Positions 23,281 through 35,541 are shown, numbered from the stretch's first letter. The stretch: DNA of 64,000 nt from Paulownia fortunei (GCA_019321725.1 CM033110.1:7743278-7807277); one strand, 5' to 3'. Notes: a model not told the origin generated them from the letters alone. Numbers and translations: made by a program.

Positions 23281-25200
23281 CATAAACATGTTCAGAGTTG
23301 GGGGTTCATTGAGATGGAACATTGGTAAGTCTAATAGACTCGCACATATAATGCATACTCGAAAGGAGAATGTCTCATTCCTTAGACATTGGCGTAGGTA
23401 TGCTAGTACATGTATGTGGGTGCTTGTTAGGGAATGAGTACACTAAATGGCCTGTTGGGAAATTCTCAATTGGAAAGCACTGTTTGTCGAATGAGAATTT
23501 TCTAGTTATGATAGTGAATTAATTAGTCCTTTGACTTGAGGCACCATGGTGGCCTTGTGCACGATATCATACACTTTGATGTATTTTCTAATTGCATGAC
23601 AATCATAAGGGGCTTACCTTATGTGTATAATCTTCGTGTATGGAGGCCAATGAGTAACCAATAAAGGATCCATCATCTATCTGGTAGAATAGGATAATCT
23701 TCTATGTTTTCATAGTCCTTGATTCCGAAAACCTTGGCCAAGGCAAGATGAATACAAGACATAGGGTTTTCTAGTGATTCATCAACTGATCAATATAACT
23801 TGAAAGGCAATCATAGTTATTAAGTCAAAATAGGGTTTTGACTAATAATCCATGCCCTAGACTTAATTGGGAGATTAGTTGACGGAGGGACTGGATTTAC
23901 ATGGTTTTCGTAATAGAAAAGGTTCACTTGCTATTCACCTAAGACTAGGTAGTCGAGAGGCACTGCTAGATGCTTCCCTTAATTTGTGAGGTTCTAGGAA
24001 TTAAGGGGTTAATTCCAGTCGGATAAATTAATTGGATTAATTAATCGAAACATTAAATTTATTCATAAGTTGTAAAGGTTGCAAGCCCACTACTATCTTA
24101 GTTGTGAATCTAATGGGTCACACACAATCCAGACGATCCACTTCTATATCTATTTTTGTAATCCAAAGTGTTGGATTAAGTTGTTTAATGGAGATTAATC
24201 AACTTGAGTTAGAATTAATTTAAACAGTTAAATTAATTTATTCAAATAAATAATATAATTATTTATTTGAACCTAATAATGATTAGAGGCTCTTGAGAGT
24301 GAATTAATTAATTGATAGAGATCAATTATATTAATTTGGCCTAAATTTAATTTAAGGAGTTAAATTATTTTAACGAACTAAAATAATAGAATTATTTTAA
24401 TTGGGTCTAATATGATTAGGTGGCCAATGATGGAACCAACTAACTAATTAATTGGATCAATTATTTATATTGGGCTTTTTAATTAATTGATAGAGATCAA
24501 TTAATTAGACTTTAATAATTTAATTATAGTGCAGGCCCATGGGGTTAGAGGCCCATTAGGATATTTTAATTGCTAGAATTAAAGAGTCCTAATAAAGATG
24601 AAAAGAATTTGTCTTGAAGTGAAAGAAATAAGAGATAAGGAAGGAGAAGATTTCCCAATTGGATTAGGGGACTAATTAGGGCAAGAGTTGGAGACCTAAT
24701 GGGATTAGGTCAAGACTACATTGTGTATATAAATACACAATGTAGGGGCCAGAGACTACCAACAAAAGAGCTAGAATTTTCGGGCCCCTCTCTTCTTCTC
24801 CTTCTCATTTTTTTGTGTTATATTTTCTTACTTCAAGAAAACCTACATCAAAAAATTCAATCCCTTTTTTGATTAAAAGATTAATTATTCCATCACTTTT
24901 GATTTAAGAATTAATCTTCACTCTCAAATAGATTTAGAAATAAGAACTTCAAATTCACTAGCAAGGATTTGAAGCTTCAAGATCTGATCGAAAGTGTAGT
25001 TAGCGTTAGAAGGACTACACTTGGAGTCCTTGGTGAACGTTTTGAGAGGCCATCGAAAGGAATCAGAATTCCTTCTTACCCTTCATCAACCAAATTGCTT
25101 GAAAGGTATAATCCTGAAACTTTAGTTGTTTATTTTTATAAATGAGCAATTAGAAATGCAAATGAAAAATCACATCAAATCTAGGATATAAATATTCACA
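23281..25200 (+). repeat. F1 Copia LTR fragment, plus orientation (Copia-1/4 subfamily)
   Basis: Long LTR piece lacking its first 150 bases or so and its last 70 or so. Matches 53226-54235 over its first kilobase (CATAAACATGTTCAGAGTTGGGG, GACTCGCACATATAATGCATACTCG). It carries a TATA box at 24726-24735 inside a perfect palindrome. No genes. Confidence 0.75.
24716..24745 (+). promoter_or_regulatory. LTR TATA box inside a perfect 13-base inverted repeat
   Basis: CTACATTGTGTAT (24716-24728) and ATACACAATGTAG (24733-24745) are exact reverse complements around ATAA. TATATAAATA spans 24726-24735. Just downstream, AGGGGCC (24744-24750) can pair with GGCCCCT near 24783. Confidence 0.6.
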
Positions 25201-25207
25201 TATGATG

Positions 25208-25425
25208 TAGACCAAATTTAGCTATGGGGCATGGTCGCGCATATGATGGCGATCATGGAACATGCCTCTAAGGTTTTGGTCTTAAATAAGTTTCGAGTCG
25301 AGAGCTTTTTGAGATGGGATATCAAATAGCTCAGTAAGACTCGCACATATGATGCATGCTCGTGAGATGAGGATATCACATTCTATTGGCATTAGCGTAG
25401 AGACATAAGTGCATGTATGTGGGTG
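25208..25425 (+). repeat. F1 Copia LTR fragment (Copia-7 subfamily)
   Basis: ACCAAATTTAGCTATGGGGCATGG onward matches the reverse complement of 59480-59680. It is an inner piece of LTR with neither terminus, probably what remains of the Copia-2 5' LTR. Confidence 0.65.
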
Positions 25426-26711
25426 TTTTTTATTTTTATTCCAATGACATCGTGTCGTTCCGAGTCCATTTTTTTTTCTAGAATATTAAAATTAAATGTT
25501 AATTTTAATTATTTCTGAAAAATTATTTTTCAAGCAATTATAAATTATACCAAGTTAAAAGAAAAATTGCGTTTAACAATTTGGTAAATTTTCATGTTTT
25601 GATAATTACATATGATGTTAATTATGAGCATGTATGGGATGATCATGAGCCATTGGACCAATGTGATTGGTTTTATTTAATATTTTTATGTTTTAAAATA
25701 GAGCCTGCGAGCCTCTTATTTCATTTATGTAAGTTATTTTATTTTTTGTAAAGAGAATAGAATAAATGGTAAGGTTTTTCTTTTTCTTTGGAAGATGAAG
25801 AAGAATAAAAAAGGAGGTTCCAAAGAAGACCCATGTTTGTATGGGATACAATTATGTAATAGAATTGGTTCTATTCTATTTTATTACCCTTAGACTGACT
25901 TTAGATCCATTTTTGGCTCAAATGGATCGCATAGGACTGGTTCGTGATCATCCATTTATTTAAGTATGTATTAGATGCATGCTTAGGATTTTATTTAATA
26001 CTCTTATGCTTGCGAAATGATATTATGATGTCATGCATTAAATAACCAACCTAATTTAAATTATGATGAGATCTTGCATAAAATTAAACCTCACTTAATT
26101 TACTAAAATTAAGTAAAAGAATTTTTTAAAATTCGATTTCAAACAAAAATGGACAAGTTAGGTAGGACCTATCGTTCCATGCCTACCATCAAAGATAGAG
26201 ACATGATGACCGCCACCGCACTTGATCACTGACCATGAGTCATGGGGTGGTCTTGTGTTGGAAAGTTGTGATCTCTACCAAGCATTGAGATGCTCGTGGG
26301 ATGGAATCATCATTATGTTGGCCATGAGTCGTGGGACATCCTGATACTCTATCTACACGAATGTTTGATGGGTTGTTTGACACTTAGTACCATATGGGCT
26401 CATAAAATTGGGGTATATGGGAAGAGGTGAGGCAAAATAAACTTGAGGGTTGTATAGTGATACAATTGTCAAAAGAGTTAACTACCAATAGAAATATTTC
26501 ATGGGCTCATAAAATTGGGGTGTGAAATATTTCCATTGGACCTCAAGCTCACTAGGAAATTTGATTTCCCAAAATTCCATTAGGGGTGATGGAATTCGAA
26601 AAAAATAGTGGGAGGCATTTAGTATTAAAAACCTTATATTAATTGAATATGTTTTTCCCATAGTTTACTCATTTTCTGCTTCGTGCATGTTTTGTAGATT
26701 ATTCTACTAAA
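25426..26711 (+). other. Copia-2 leader
   Basis: Leader homologous to the reverse complement of 7335-8500, ending at the gag ATG. It lacks a recognisable primer site and the GC-rich block, so the LTR-side end was deleted. It contains the AATAGTGGGAGG motif at 26604-26614. No gene. Confidence 0.6.
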
Positions 26712-27641
26712 ATGGCAAAGAATCCACTTGCAACAATCCTTGAACAAAATAAATTAACTGGACCTAACTTTGTCGATTGGCTAAGAAACCTGAAGACAGT
26801 TCTTCAGTCGGAGAAGATGGTATATGTCCTCGACACTGCACCTCCTTCGGTACCACCAGAGGATATTACTTCAGAGGATTATGCAGATTACTTACGTCAT
26901 GTTGATGATAATCTACAAGCTCGATGCTACATGCTGGCATTGATGTCAAATGAGGTGCAGAGGTAGAACGAGGATCAAGATACTGCTTATGGGATCCTCA
27001 TTCACCTACAAGAGTTGTATGGTGAAAGAACACGGCATACGAGATATCAGATCTCAAAAAAAAAATTCAGATGTCGTATGACTGAGGGCTCTTCAATCCA
27101 TGATCATGGATTGAAGATGATAGCCCTTATTGAAAGGCTGGCATCCCTTGGAGTCGTTATGGAGAACGAACTCTATACGGACCTTCTGCTGCAGTCTCTG
27201 CCTCCATCATTTGACACCTTTGTTGTCAACTTTAACATGCACAATGTGGAGACTAGTCTCACTGAGCTTATGAACATGTTAAAGACGGCTGAGTCCACCA
27301 TGAAAAAGGACAAGCCGGTTCTGCTTGTTGGATCTTCTTCCGGATCAAAGGCTAAAAAGCCCAAGAAAGGAAAAAAGAAAGGAAAGGGTTCCTCTAAACC
27401 CAACAAGTTGAAAGCTAAGAGCGGTGTCAAAAAGGTTTCTTCTCAAGCCAATGACAAGTGCTATTACTGCGGCAAACCAGGGAACTGGAAGAGGAATTGC
27501 AAGGAGTATCTTGCAAGCCTAAAGGGCTCAGGTATATATTTTGTTAAAGTTAACTTGTCGGTTAACAATACTTCTTGGGTATTAGATACCGATTGTGGAT
27601 CGAGTTGCCTCAACAGAAAATGTAGCAGACCCACTTACTAA
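26712..27641 (+). pseudogene. Copia-2 gag, fused to a displaced RNase H end by internal deletion
   Basis: ATG at 26712 begins MAKNPLATILEQNKLTGPNF. Two colinear open pieces, 26712-26966 and 27015-27641, are separated by a nonsense codon (TAG at 26964-26966; Copia-7 has CAG there). Domains: retrotransposon gag core (MTEGSSIHDHGLKMIALIE, LPPSFDTFVVNFNMH), a lysine-rich stretch, and a zinc knuckle CYYCGKPGNWKRNC in which the usual His is Asn. The frame then reaches the protease DTDCG start and jumps at 27592-27598 into the RNase H end in another frame, stopping at 27639-27641. Protease body, integrase and RT are gone. Sequence is very close to Copia-7 gag. Confidence 0.8.
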
Positions 27642-27728
27642 GCCCTTAGCACATAAGATATTTGACGGACATCTTGAGAAGATGGGCCTTAGATACATGG
27701 GCAATTGGAGCTAGGGCAAGTGGGAGAT
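27599..27728 (+). pseudogene. Copia-2 RNase H C-terminus and polypurine tract
   Basis: In the frame different from gag, the text reads RVASTENVADPLTKPLAHK then HLEKMGLRYMGNWS and stop (27712-27714), the standard end of this family's polyprotein. GGCAAGTGGGAGAT follows and leads into the LTR at 27729. Confidence 0.75.
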
Positions 27729-27878
27729 TGTTAGAGTAGGATGCCCAATGCCCCAATTGGATTGGGTGTATTATACTCTTTTGCTTTTGTAAAGACAATC
27801 TTATTGAGAATCATATTAATAAAAAGACATTTTCTTTATCTTATGTCTTGCATCTTTTATTTCTGCACATTAATAAAA
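27729..27878 (+). repeat. Copia-2 3' LTR, first 150 bases only
   Basis: TGTTAGAGTAGGATGCCC, the F1 LTR start, continuing through TTATACTCTTTTGC to CTGCACATTAATAAA, then abruptly Copia-3 gag. Confidence 0.7.
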
Positions 27879-29829
27879 AAGACTAGCCTTGCTAAGCTGG
27901 TCCACATATTGAAGACTGTCGAGTCCACCAAGTTTTTCCTACTTGTTGGCTCTTCATCCAAATCTAAGACTAAAAGGTCGAAGAAAGAAAAGAAGAAAAA
28001 TTCTTCTAAGGTCAAGGGTATGAAGGTCTTAGGTGGAGTGAAGAAAGGTTCCAAACCAGACGACAAGTGTTACAACTGTGGCAATGCGGATCATTGGAAG
28101 AGGAACTTTAAGGAGTATCTTGCAAATCGCCAGAAGAGTTCTAGTATATTCTTTATTGAAGTTAACCTTTCAGTTAATGATGCTTCTTAATTATTAGATA
28201 CCAACTGTGGTACTCATCTATGCAATGATTTGCAGGTGATGATAAGAAATAGGGAGCTGAGTATAGGAGAGCGGATCCTGAGGCTTGGAAATGCAACAAA
28301 AGTTATTGCATTGACTATATGAACTGTCTACTTAGTGTTAGGAGATGGAAAAAGGATAGTTTTAAATTATTATTTTTAAGTTCTTGAATTAATAAAGAAT
28401 ATTATCTCTATTCCAATTTTAGATATAGAGGGTTATTATTTTTCCATAAAGGATGGAAACTGTTCTGTTTACCTTTGTTCTTCTTTAGTTCATGTTGGGG
28501 TTTTGACAAATGATTTATATATTGTCGAACCTAATAATTTAATTTTGCATATTCAATGAAGTAACAAATGTAAAATAGATAATCACAGTTCCACATACTT
28601 GTGGTATGCTAAACTAGGCCATATCTATAAGAAAAGAATCGACAAGTTAGATAACATGCTTGACATTACGGAATTGCAAGAAATTCCAACTTGTGAATCT
28701 TGGCTTAAGGGAAAGATAACCAAGTCACCATTTGTTGGGCAAGTGGAGCGGGCTGCAAACCCTTTGTATTTGATCAATACGGATGTATGCAGGCCACTAA
28801 GTGTTAGTGCCCGAGAAAATTACCACTATTTCATTATATTTATCAACGATTATTCTAGGTATAGGTATGTGTATCTTTTAAGATACAAGTCTATAGCCTT
28901 TGAAAGGTTCAAAGATTTTAGGCATGAAGTGGAGAAACAAGCTAGGCAAAGTATTAAGACTCTTCGATCAATCAAGGAGGCAAATACTTAAGCTTAGAGT
29001 TTCTTGATTATCTAAAAAAGAATGGGATCATCTCGCATTGGACTCCACCAGCAACTCCATAACTAAATGGGGGTGCAAAGCATAAGAACCAAACCCTATT
29101 AGACATAGTTTAGTCCATGCTGAGCTTCACTGGGATTCCTCTTTCATTCTGGGGTTGTGCTCTGGAAACGGCAACATTTTTGTTAAACAGAGTGCCAAGT
29201 AAGTCGGTATCCAAAACACCATATGAAATGTGGTGTGGCAAAATCCCTTCATACAGTACCTTAGGGTATGGAGATGCCCTACTTACATGAAGCAGTTGGT
29301 GGGAGATAAGTTGGATGCTAGATCCATCTTATGTAAGTTTGTAGGGTATCCAACAAAATCTATTGGATACTATTTCTACGACCCTTTAGAACAAAAGGTG
29401 TTTATTTTAAAGAATACCACCTTCTTGAAGAAGGAGTTTCTATTGGATAGAAAAGACAAGGTTGTAGAGCTTGAAGAAATTCAAGAACCACAAAGTGTCC
29501 CACAAAAGACAGTAGCAACAAAACTACCTAAAACTAACATTCCTATCGCATCCCCTCTTAGGAGATCTGAAAGGATCTCGAGACCACATGACAGGTACGG
29601 TCTTATGTTGGAGAACAATAAGGAGGAGCATTCTTTGGATAATGATCTTGCAAGAAGTCTTGCAAACTGAGATGGACTCCTTATACACAAACAAGCTATG
29701 GACCTTGATGGACCCACCGTAGGGTATAGTACTCATCGGCTGCAAATAGGTCTACAAGCGGAAGCTTGAAGTATGGAAAGGTAGTGACTTATAAGGCATG
29801 ACTGGTTGCAAAAGTCTACACTCAAAAGC
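27879..29829 (+). pseudogene. Copia-3 gag-protease-integrase-RT start, broken
   Basis: Plus-strand Copia polyprotein beginning mid-gag. In order: gag tail and zinc knuckle CYNCGNADHWKRNF (last Cys replaced by Phe), protease start LLDTNCGTHLCNDL after an in-frame stop, GAG-pre-integrase (LWYAKLGHIYKKRIDKL), integrase beginning with INTDVCRPLSVSAR and NYHYFIIFINDYSRY, and integrase C-terminal domain (DKLDARSILCKFVGYPTKS, RRSERISRPHDRYG in 29230-29670). The second catalytic Asp region reads LRSIKEANT instead of LRSDRGGEY, so the Asp is lost. RT begins near 29670 and is cut at 29829 by a Tekay-like LTR. Multiple stops. Continues at 32678. Confidence 0.8.
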
Positions 29830-32682
29830 TGTGATACCCGAATCTCTCACAACTCACTTGGCCAATGTGATTCATGCATTACATGCTACTTATATGCTAA
29901 TTTGCATTAACATTTACATGGCATCTTATATAGCATTCTTAATCGTTAGACCTCTAATGCTATCACATGATATAAGTGGTTGAGATCTTATAACCTAATT
30001 AAGAAATTCTATATTTAAATAAGAAAAAGAATAGATTGGTCGATATATTGGATATTCATAGGTTATATGTTATAATTTTGGAAGTGTTAAAGGTGTTACT
30101 AGTAAGCTTATATGATTCGATTTAATTAGATCGATGTGTTTTAAAAGTATACATCCATGGATTAACATACTTGGGATATTGAACATGATATAATGTGATT
30201 TAAGTGTCATAATACAAGGTCCATATGTGCATATGATTTTAGAAATACAAACTAGACAATCATTTAAGAATCGGATGTCAATCGGTTTGGAGATCGAATG
30301 AACGGACATAGGAATTACCTATGGGAATGAATGGTGACTAAGATAGGTTGCAACCAAATAAGAATATGTGAGACACACAAGATTAGGGCTGAAAGATAAG
30401 GGAGAAAATCAGATTATACCATTACATGCCACCTCAAGCTTTGCCACCTCATGCTTTCTTATTAAGCTTAAGCTAACATCTCAAGCTAACACCTTAAACC
30501 CTTCACCCTTAATCCACGACCAGGCCTTCATTTCAGCCATTTTCATCTTCCAAACACACACCTTAAGGTATCCAAGTGCTCCAAATTGATTCCAAGTTGA
30601 AATAAAAGCAAGAAAAGCGAAGGAGAAGTGATTACCATCAAGTTTAACCTCAAAATCTGCATAGGTAACACTTATCTACGGTTTTGCCTTTGGTTTTTAG
30701 ATTATTCTGAATGGTTTTATTATTTACTAAGCTTTCAATATCTCTTATAAAGTGTTATGAAGTTTTTAGTTAGACTTTGGTGCACAAAGAAAGGGTTTTT
30801 GATGACAAACACTTAATAGGAAATACTTGTGGCAGAAACTGTCACCTTACTATTTTCTTGTATTTTAGGCTTCAAAAGTGTATGTTATATTGAATAAAAC
30901 CTGTAATTATCATCATATACATGTTTATATATGGGTTAAGAGTATTGGAATAAATTTTCATCGGTTAGAAATTGAAATAGGGCATGATATTGAAGAGATG
31001 CTCAAAACTATCACCATCGAATTTCAGATTCTATCCTATGTGAAGTGGACTTGTTTTACAGTATTAAATCCATTAGTTTTGACAAGGATATGACCTGGTT
31101 GTCTCTTTTTATATGTTATATAAGTGTGGTGAAAATTTGGGAGTGATTGAATATACTTAATGGTGCCAAAACCATTAATGTCATGAAGTGCGTAAAACTA
31201 TCACGGTGGGAAAAATCTGTTTCAGTATGCTATGAAAGGAGCTGAACTTGGGAAGCTATATCCGTGAGTTTTAGCCATTCAATGACATGGTTACATTTTT
31301 TTTATGTTATATAAGTGTGATAAAAATTGTGGAGTGAATGAATATGTCTAAGGGTGTCAAAATCATCATGCAAATTAATGTGGCAGCAAAAAATTGTGAA
31401 GTGGTGAATCTGTCCCATTTGGTTCATTAACATGTTCTAGCATAGATGTGGTGCATTTGATCCCTAACATTTAGGAAAATATTGTAAGAGTTATAATACA
31501 TCAATTAAGTGAGGTTAGTATACATTTAAGATGTGGAACAAAGGTACGTAGAAGGTTGTATTCGGTTATAGTTTTTAAGTGGTAAGGTTGTTTAGTTAAA
31601 TTGAGATTCAAGATCTTTATACTACATTAGGTATAATGAACTTGTTAATTGAGGATGGTTATTGATATCTTGTATTTTTACAGATTGTTTCACATCTAGG
31701 GTTGGGGAGTAATACTTAAGAAACCTAGAAGTAACACACAACCGATCAAAGGTAAGTAAAGATTCATTTGCAACTACAATGCATAGACATAGTAGATGTG
31801 TGAATTATATGTAATATCATAAATCATATGTGCATAGTAGAGGGCTCTCCATTGAGCATACATACATGGGCATTGTCATTGGCACGTGCATGCATCATAA
31901 ACGAGCATTGTGATAAATCTTGCATTGCATGGCATGATTCTGAGAAAGAAAAATATTTTGCTGACCACTACTAGTGCACCGAAGCATGCATGGATTTGCA
32001 TGGTTTTATGCATGGATTTGCAGGTTCGCGTGCATGGATTTGCATGCGTATAAGTATGCATGGATTTGCATGCTTATATGATTATTGGCCATTGGATTAT
32101 GGTGGTGTACAGAGCTCTTTTCCGATGCATGGGATAGTAGCGTTGGTCAGGGGCCAAGAAAGAAATGATTTTGAGAGAAATGTTTTAATGTATGGAACTG
32201 CATTGTGGGCATAGCATTTTGAGATGCATAACTTGATATTGTAGATTATTCTTTGACATGCATAATCTTTACTTACTGAGCGTTAGCTCATATAGTTTAT
32301 GCATTGTAGGTGAGTCTGGTGATACTTGATACCATGGACTTATTGGGCAAGTTGTTGGGGTTTCTACAGGTTCTGAGGATCAGTGTACATGGATGATGAC
32401 CTGTTGGGTTGATTGTTAACTTATTTGATTTTGCAGTCTATTGTATTAGGTTTTGGGATTTATACTATGTGTTACTTTTATAACTTTTCTGTACACGGGT
32501 ATATAAATATTATGATTGTTATGGGTCCTCTGCAGGTATATATATTAGTCTGTGAGTGGGAAAATGTTTATTATTTATTAATATATTGCAGGAAAAAAAA
32601 TAATGCATGCACACAGGCTCTATCGTGTTAAATTATACTATATATATATATAGTTGTGTAGTAATGGGGGTGTTACAAAAGC
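29825..32682 (+). mobile_element. Tekay/Del-like Gypsy solo LTR with perfect 5-base target duplication
   Basis: TGTGATACCCGAATCTC at 29830 to GGGGGTGTTACA at 32677, 2848 bases, flanked by AAAGC at 29825-29829 and 32678-32682. Copia-3 RT coding continues directly on either side. No ORF has a retroelement domain, so it is a solo LTR. The TGTGATACCC...GTGTTACA ends suit Tekay/Del chromovirus LTRs, but that lineage call is inference. Related LTR pieces are at 34121-34183, 50027-51270 (reverse) and 55313-57617. Confidence 0.85.
31987..32070 (+). repeat. Four copies of TGCATGGATTTGCA
   Basis: At 31987, 32009, 32031 and 32057, spaced 22, 22 and 26 bases, within the solo LTR. The core is partly palindromic (TGCA at both ends). 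Confidence 0.75.
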
Positions 32683-34038
32683 AAGGTATTGACTATGAGG
32701 AAACCTTTTCACTAATAGTGATGCTAAAATCCATCTGGATATTGCTTGCCATATCATCGTATTATGACTACTAGATATGGAAAATGGATGTGAAGACCAT
32801 CTTTGTCAATGGGAATATTGAGGAAGAGATGTATATAAGGCTGTCAGAGGGCTTCATATCCAGTGGGAGCGAGAAAAAAGTTTGCAAACTTCAGAGATTC
32901 ATTTATAGACTTAAACAAGCTTCCAAAACTAGAATCTTCGATTCGATGAGACAATGAAATTATTTGGGTTCCTCAAGAATCCAGATGAACCCTGTGTGTA
33001 TAAGAAAGTTAGTGGGAGTGCAGTCACTTTCGTTGCCCTTTATGTTGATGACATACTACTTATTAGGAATGACGTAGGGATGTTGGAATCAACAAAAGCT
33101 TAGTTGTCTACTCATTTATCCATGAAGGATTTAGGAGAAGCATTCTATATTTTTGGGATTAGGATCTATAGAGATAGATCCAAAGGGATAATCGGAGTAT
33201 CCCAATCCATGTACATAGATAAAGTGTTAAAGAGGTTTAACATGGAAGAATCTAAAAGAGGATTCTTACCCATGAGTCCTGGGGTTTCTCTTTTGAAGTC
33301 AATGTCCCCAAAGACTCCAGAGGAAAGAGAAAGAATGACTCGCATACCATATGCATCCGTAATTGGAAGCATTATGTATGTAATGTTGTGTATGAGGCCT
33401 AATATCGCATATGCTCTGAGTGCTACGAGCAGATATCAATCCAATCAAGGCAAGGAGCATATGAAAGCTATAAAGACAATCCTTAAGTTCTTGCGAAGGA
33501 CTAAGGATGTCTTGGTTTATGAGAATAGAGAACTAAAGCTAGAAGGCTTTACTAATTCTAGCTTTTAGTCTGATGTAGATGATTCAAAGTCAACATCAGG
33601 ATTCATATTCATGCTAATTAGTGGAGCGGTCAGCTGGAAAAGTTCCAAGCAAGAGATGATTGTGGATTCTACCACCGAAGCTAAATACATCCCAGCATGT
33701 GATGCATCGAAATAATATGTTGGGATGAGGAACTTTATCTAAGAGTTGGGTGTAGTCCCTACCATTGTTGATCCAATTTCAGTCTACTGTGATAAAAATG
33801 GGTCTGTTGTGCAAGAAAAGGAGTTGAGATCTCATCAAAGATCCAAGCACATTATGAGACGACACCATCTGATCCGTGAGATCATTGGTAGAGGAGACAT
33901 TCAAGTGGAGCGAGTGTCCATGATAGGAAATATAGCAAATCTACTAACAAAGCCCTTAGCTGAAAGAGTATTTAAAGGACATCTTGAGAAGATGGGTCTT
34001 AGATACATGGGCAATTAACTTTTAGGCAAGTGGGAGAT
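32678..34038 (+). pseudogene. Copia-3 RT and RNase H, broken
   Basis: RT resumes after the solo [13 protein letters not shown] (KQGIDYEET in Copia-7), then KMDVKTIFVNGNIEEE, KKVCKLQRFIYRLKQASK and an intact YVDD at 33041-33052, in shifting frames. The 154-residue open stretch 33104-33568 covers the connection region (FYIFGIRIYRDRSKGIIGVSQ, SMYIDKVLKRFNMEES). RNase H follows, with a last open stretch 33746-34018 (CDKNGSV, HIMRRHHLIREIIGRGDIQ, EKMGLRYMGN). The polypurine tract GGCAAGTGGGAGAT precedes the LTR at 34039. Frame shifts and stops (for example near 33566) disable it. Confidence 0.8.
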
Positions 34039-34120
34039 TGTTAGAGTAGTGTTCAGTGAGTGAATTAGAGATAAAGGTATTTCATCTTTAATTATTTTTA
34101 TCAATTAGATAAAGTCCCAT
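34039..34120 (+). repeat. Copia-3 3' LTR, first 80 bases
   Basis: TGTTAGAGTAGTG, then text leading to TTAGATAAAGTCCCAT as in other F1 LTR starts, then a switch to a Tekay-like LTR tail. Confidence 0.65.
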
Positions 34121-34183
34121 GTACACAGGTTTTATCATGTCAAATTATACTAGATATCTAGTTGTCGAGTAGTGGGTGTTACA
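34121..34183 (+). repeat. Tail of a Tekay-like LTR
   Basis: ACACAGGTTTTATCATGTCAAATTATACTAG to GGGTGTTACA corresponds to the last 60-70 bases of the solo LTR at 29830-32677 (32611-32677). Confidence 0.65.
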
Positions 34184-34988
34184 TTATCTATCAGAAAAAG
34201 TACACAGAAAGTCTATTAAAAAGGTTCAAGATGGAAGGTTACAAGATAGTAGCAACTCCACTTGACAACAACAAAGCACTCAAGAAGGAAGGTGGCTCAC
34301 CAATGGCAGATAGCTCACAATTTTGAAGTCTGATTGGAAGCCTACTTTATCTAACATCTACTCGACCAGACATTATGTACGCAACTACCCTCCTATCAAG
34401 ATTCATGCAAAATCCAAGTCAAGTTCATTATGGAGCAGCAAAACAAGTACTCTGATACTTACAAGGAACAAAGAACTATAGTATATGGTATAGATCCATG
34501 CCTGACTCAAGTTTAGTAGGTGCACTGACAATGATTGGGCAAGATTAGTAGACGACATGAAGAGCACCTCAGGCTATGCACTGGGTTTAGGAATATTCTC
34601 TTAAGCATCCAAGAAGCAAGCAATAGTTGCACAATCATCAGTTGAAGTAGAGTATATTCCAGCAGCAATGACTACAAGTCAAGCTATATGGTTGAAACGC
34701 ATACTTGAAGACATGGGAGAACCACAAGTGGGAGCTACAAAGATCTATTGCAATAGCAAGTCAGTAATAGTTATGGCAAAAAATCTAGTATTTCACAGCA
34801 GAACTAAACATATCAACATCAAGTATCACTTTATTAGAGAAGCTGACACAAACAAAGAAATAAAGCTCAACCACTGTAAGATCGAAGAACAATTAGTAGA
34901 TATTTTCACAAAAGCATTACCACGTGGGAAGTTCGAGATACTACACGACATGATTGGAGTCACCGAAATGCGCATCAAGGAGGAGTGA
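34184..34988 (+). pseudogene. Second-lineage Copia RT end and RNase H
   Basis: A Copia of a different lineage from F1. Readable pieces are [55 protein letters not shown] and the 106-residue end at 34668-34988 (AIWLKRILEDMGEPQ, CNSKSVIVMAKN, HSRTKHINIKYHFIRE, IFTKALPRGKFE, stop at 34986-34988). Three or more stops lie in the earlier part. RNase H removes template RNA during reverse transcription. The stop codon overlaps the first bases of the LTR, and GGAGGAG before it serves as polypurine tract. Tork or SIRE affiliation is possible but not settled. Confidence 0.75.
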
Positions 34989-35541
34989 TAAAATGTGATG
35001 CATATTTCTAAAGAAAATTATAGATAATCAATATTTGTAAGAAGTTCTTGGAAGGAAGAAAAAATATTTTTAGGATAGATATTTAAAAGGAACCTTCCAA
35101 GAAAAAAAGAAATAGATAATTTTAGAAAAAAAATTTATGAAGAACTTTCTAGGAAATATCCAAGATATTCATATGGAAGTTTCCTAAAAATATCTTCAAT
35201 AAAAATCTAGTAGCATATACTTAGAATATGCTAGGAAAAACTTAAGAGGATCACTCTCTATTGTTGGATGTTTTAAATCTCCACCGTCCATTTTAAGGAG
35301 GTGACTAGTATAAATAGGGGAGATGCCTCATTTGTAACAAGAAACCCGAGAACAAAGCTTAAGGAATAAAATTTATTGCACTTGTCTTCCACTATCCATC
35401 ACATTCTATTATCTCCTACTACACATATTACACCTTTTATTATTATCTACCATGTTCTCTAACGATTTCATTTATAACTTTTTTACTTTTGTGACCACTA
35501 ACCCACCACTACATAAACAATCTATACAACATATTCCTACA
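34986..35541 (+). repeat. 3' LTR of the second-lineage Copia
   Basis: Starts TGATAAAATGTGATGC after AAGGAGGAG and ends about TTCCTACA (35541), 556 bases. TATAAATA at 35309-35316 is a good TATA box; AATAAA lies near 35367 as a possible poly(A) signal. No gene. Confidence 0.65.

Noticed and set aside
29481..29745. Minus-strand frames opposite Copia-3
   Set aside because: Shadows of the plus-strand integrase C-terminal frame at 29230-29670.
31876..32061. Met/His/Cys-rich peptide and repeat spacing recalling a CRISPR array
   Set aside because: Four 14-base motifs with 8-12 base gaps in a plant LTR; spacers are too short and similar, no cas genes.
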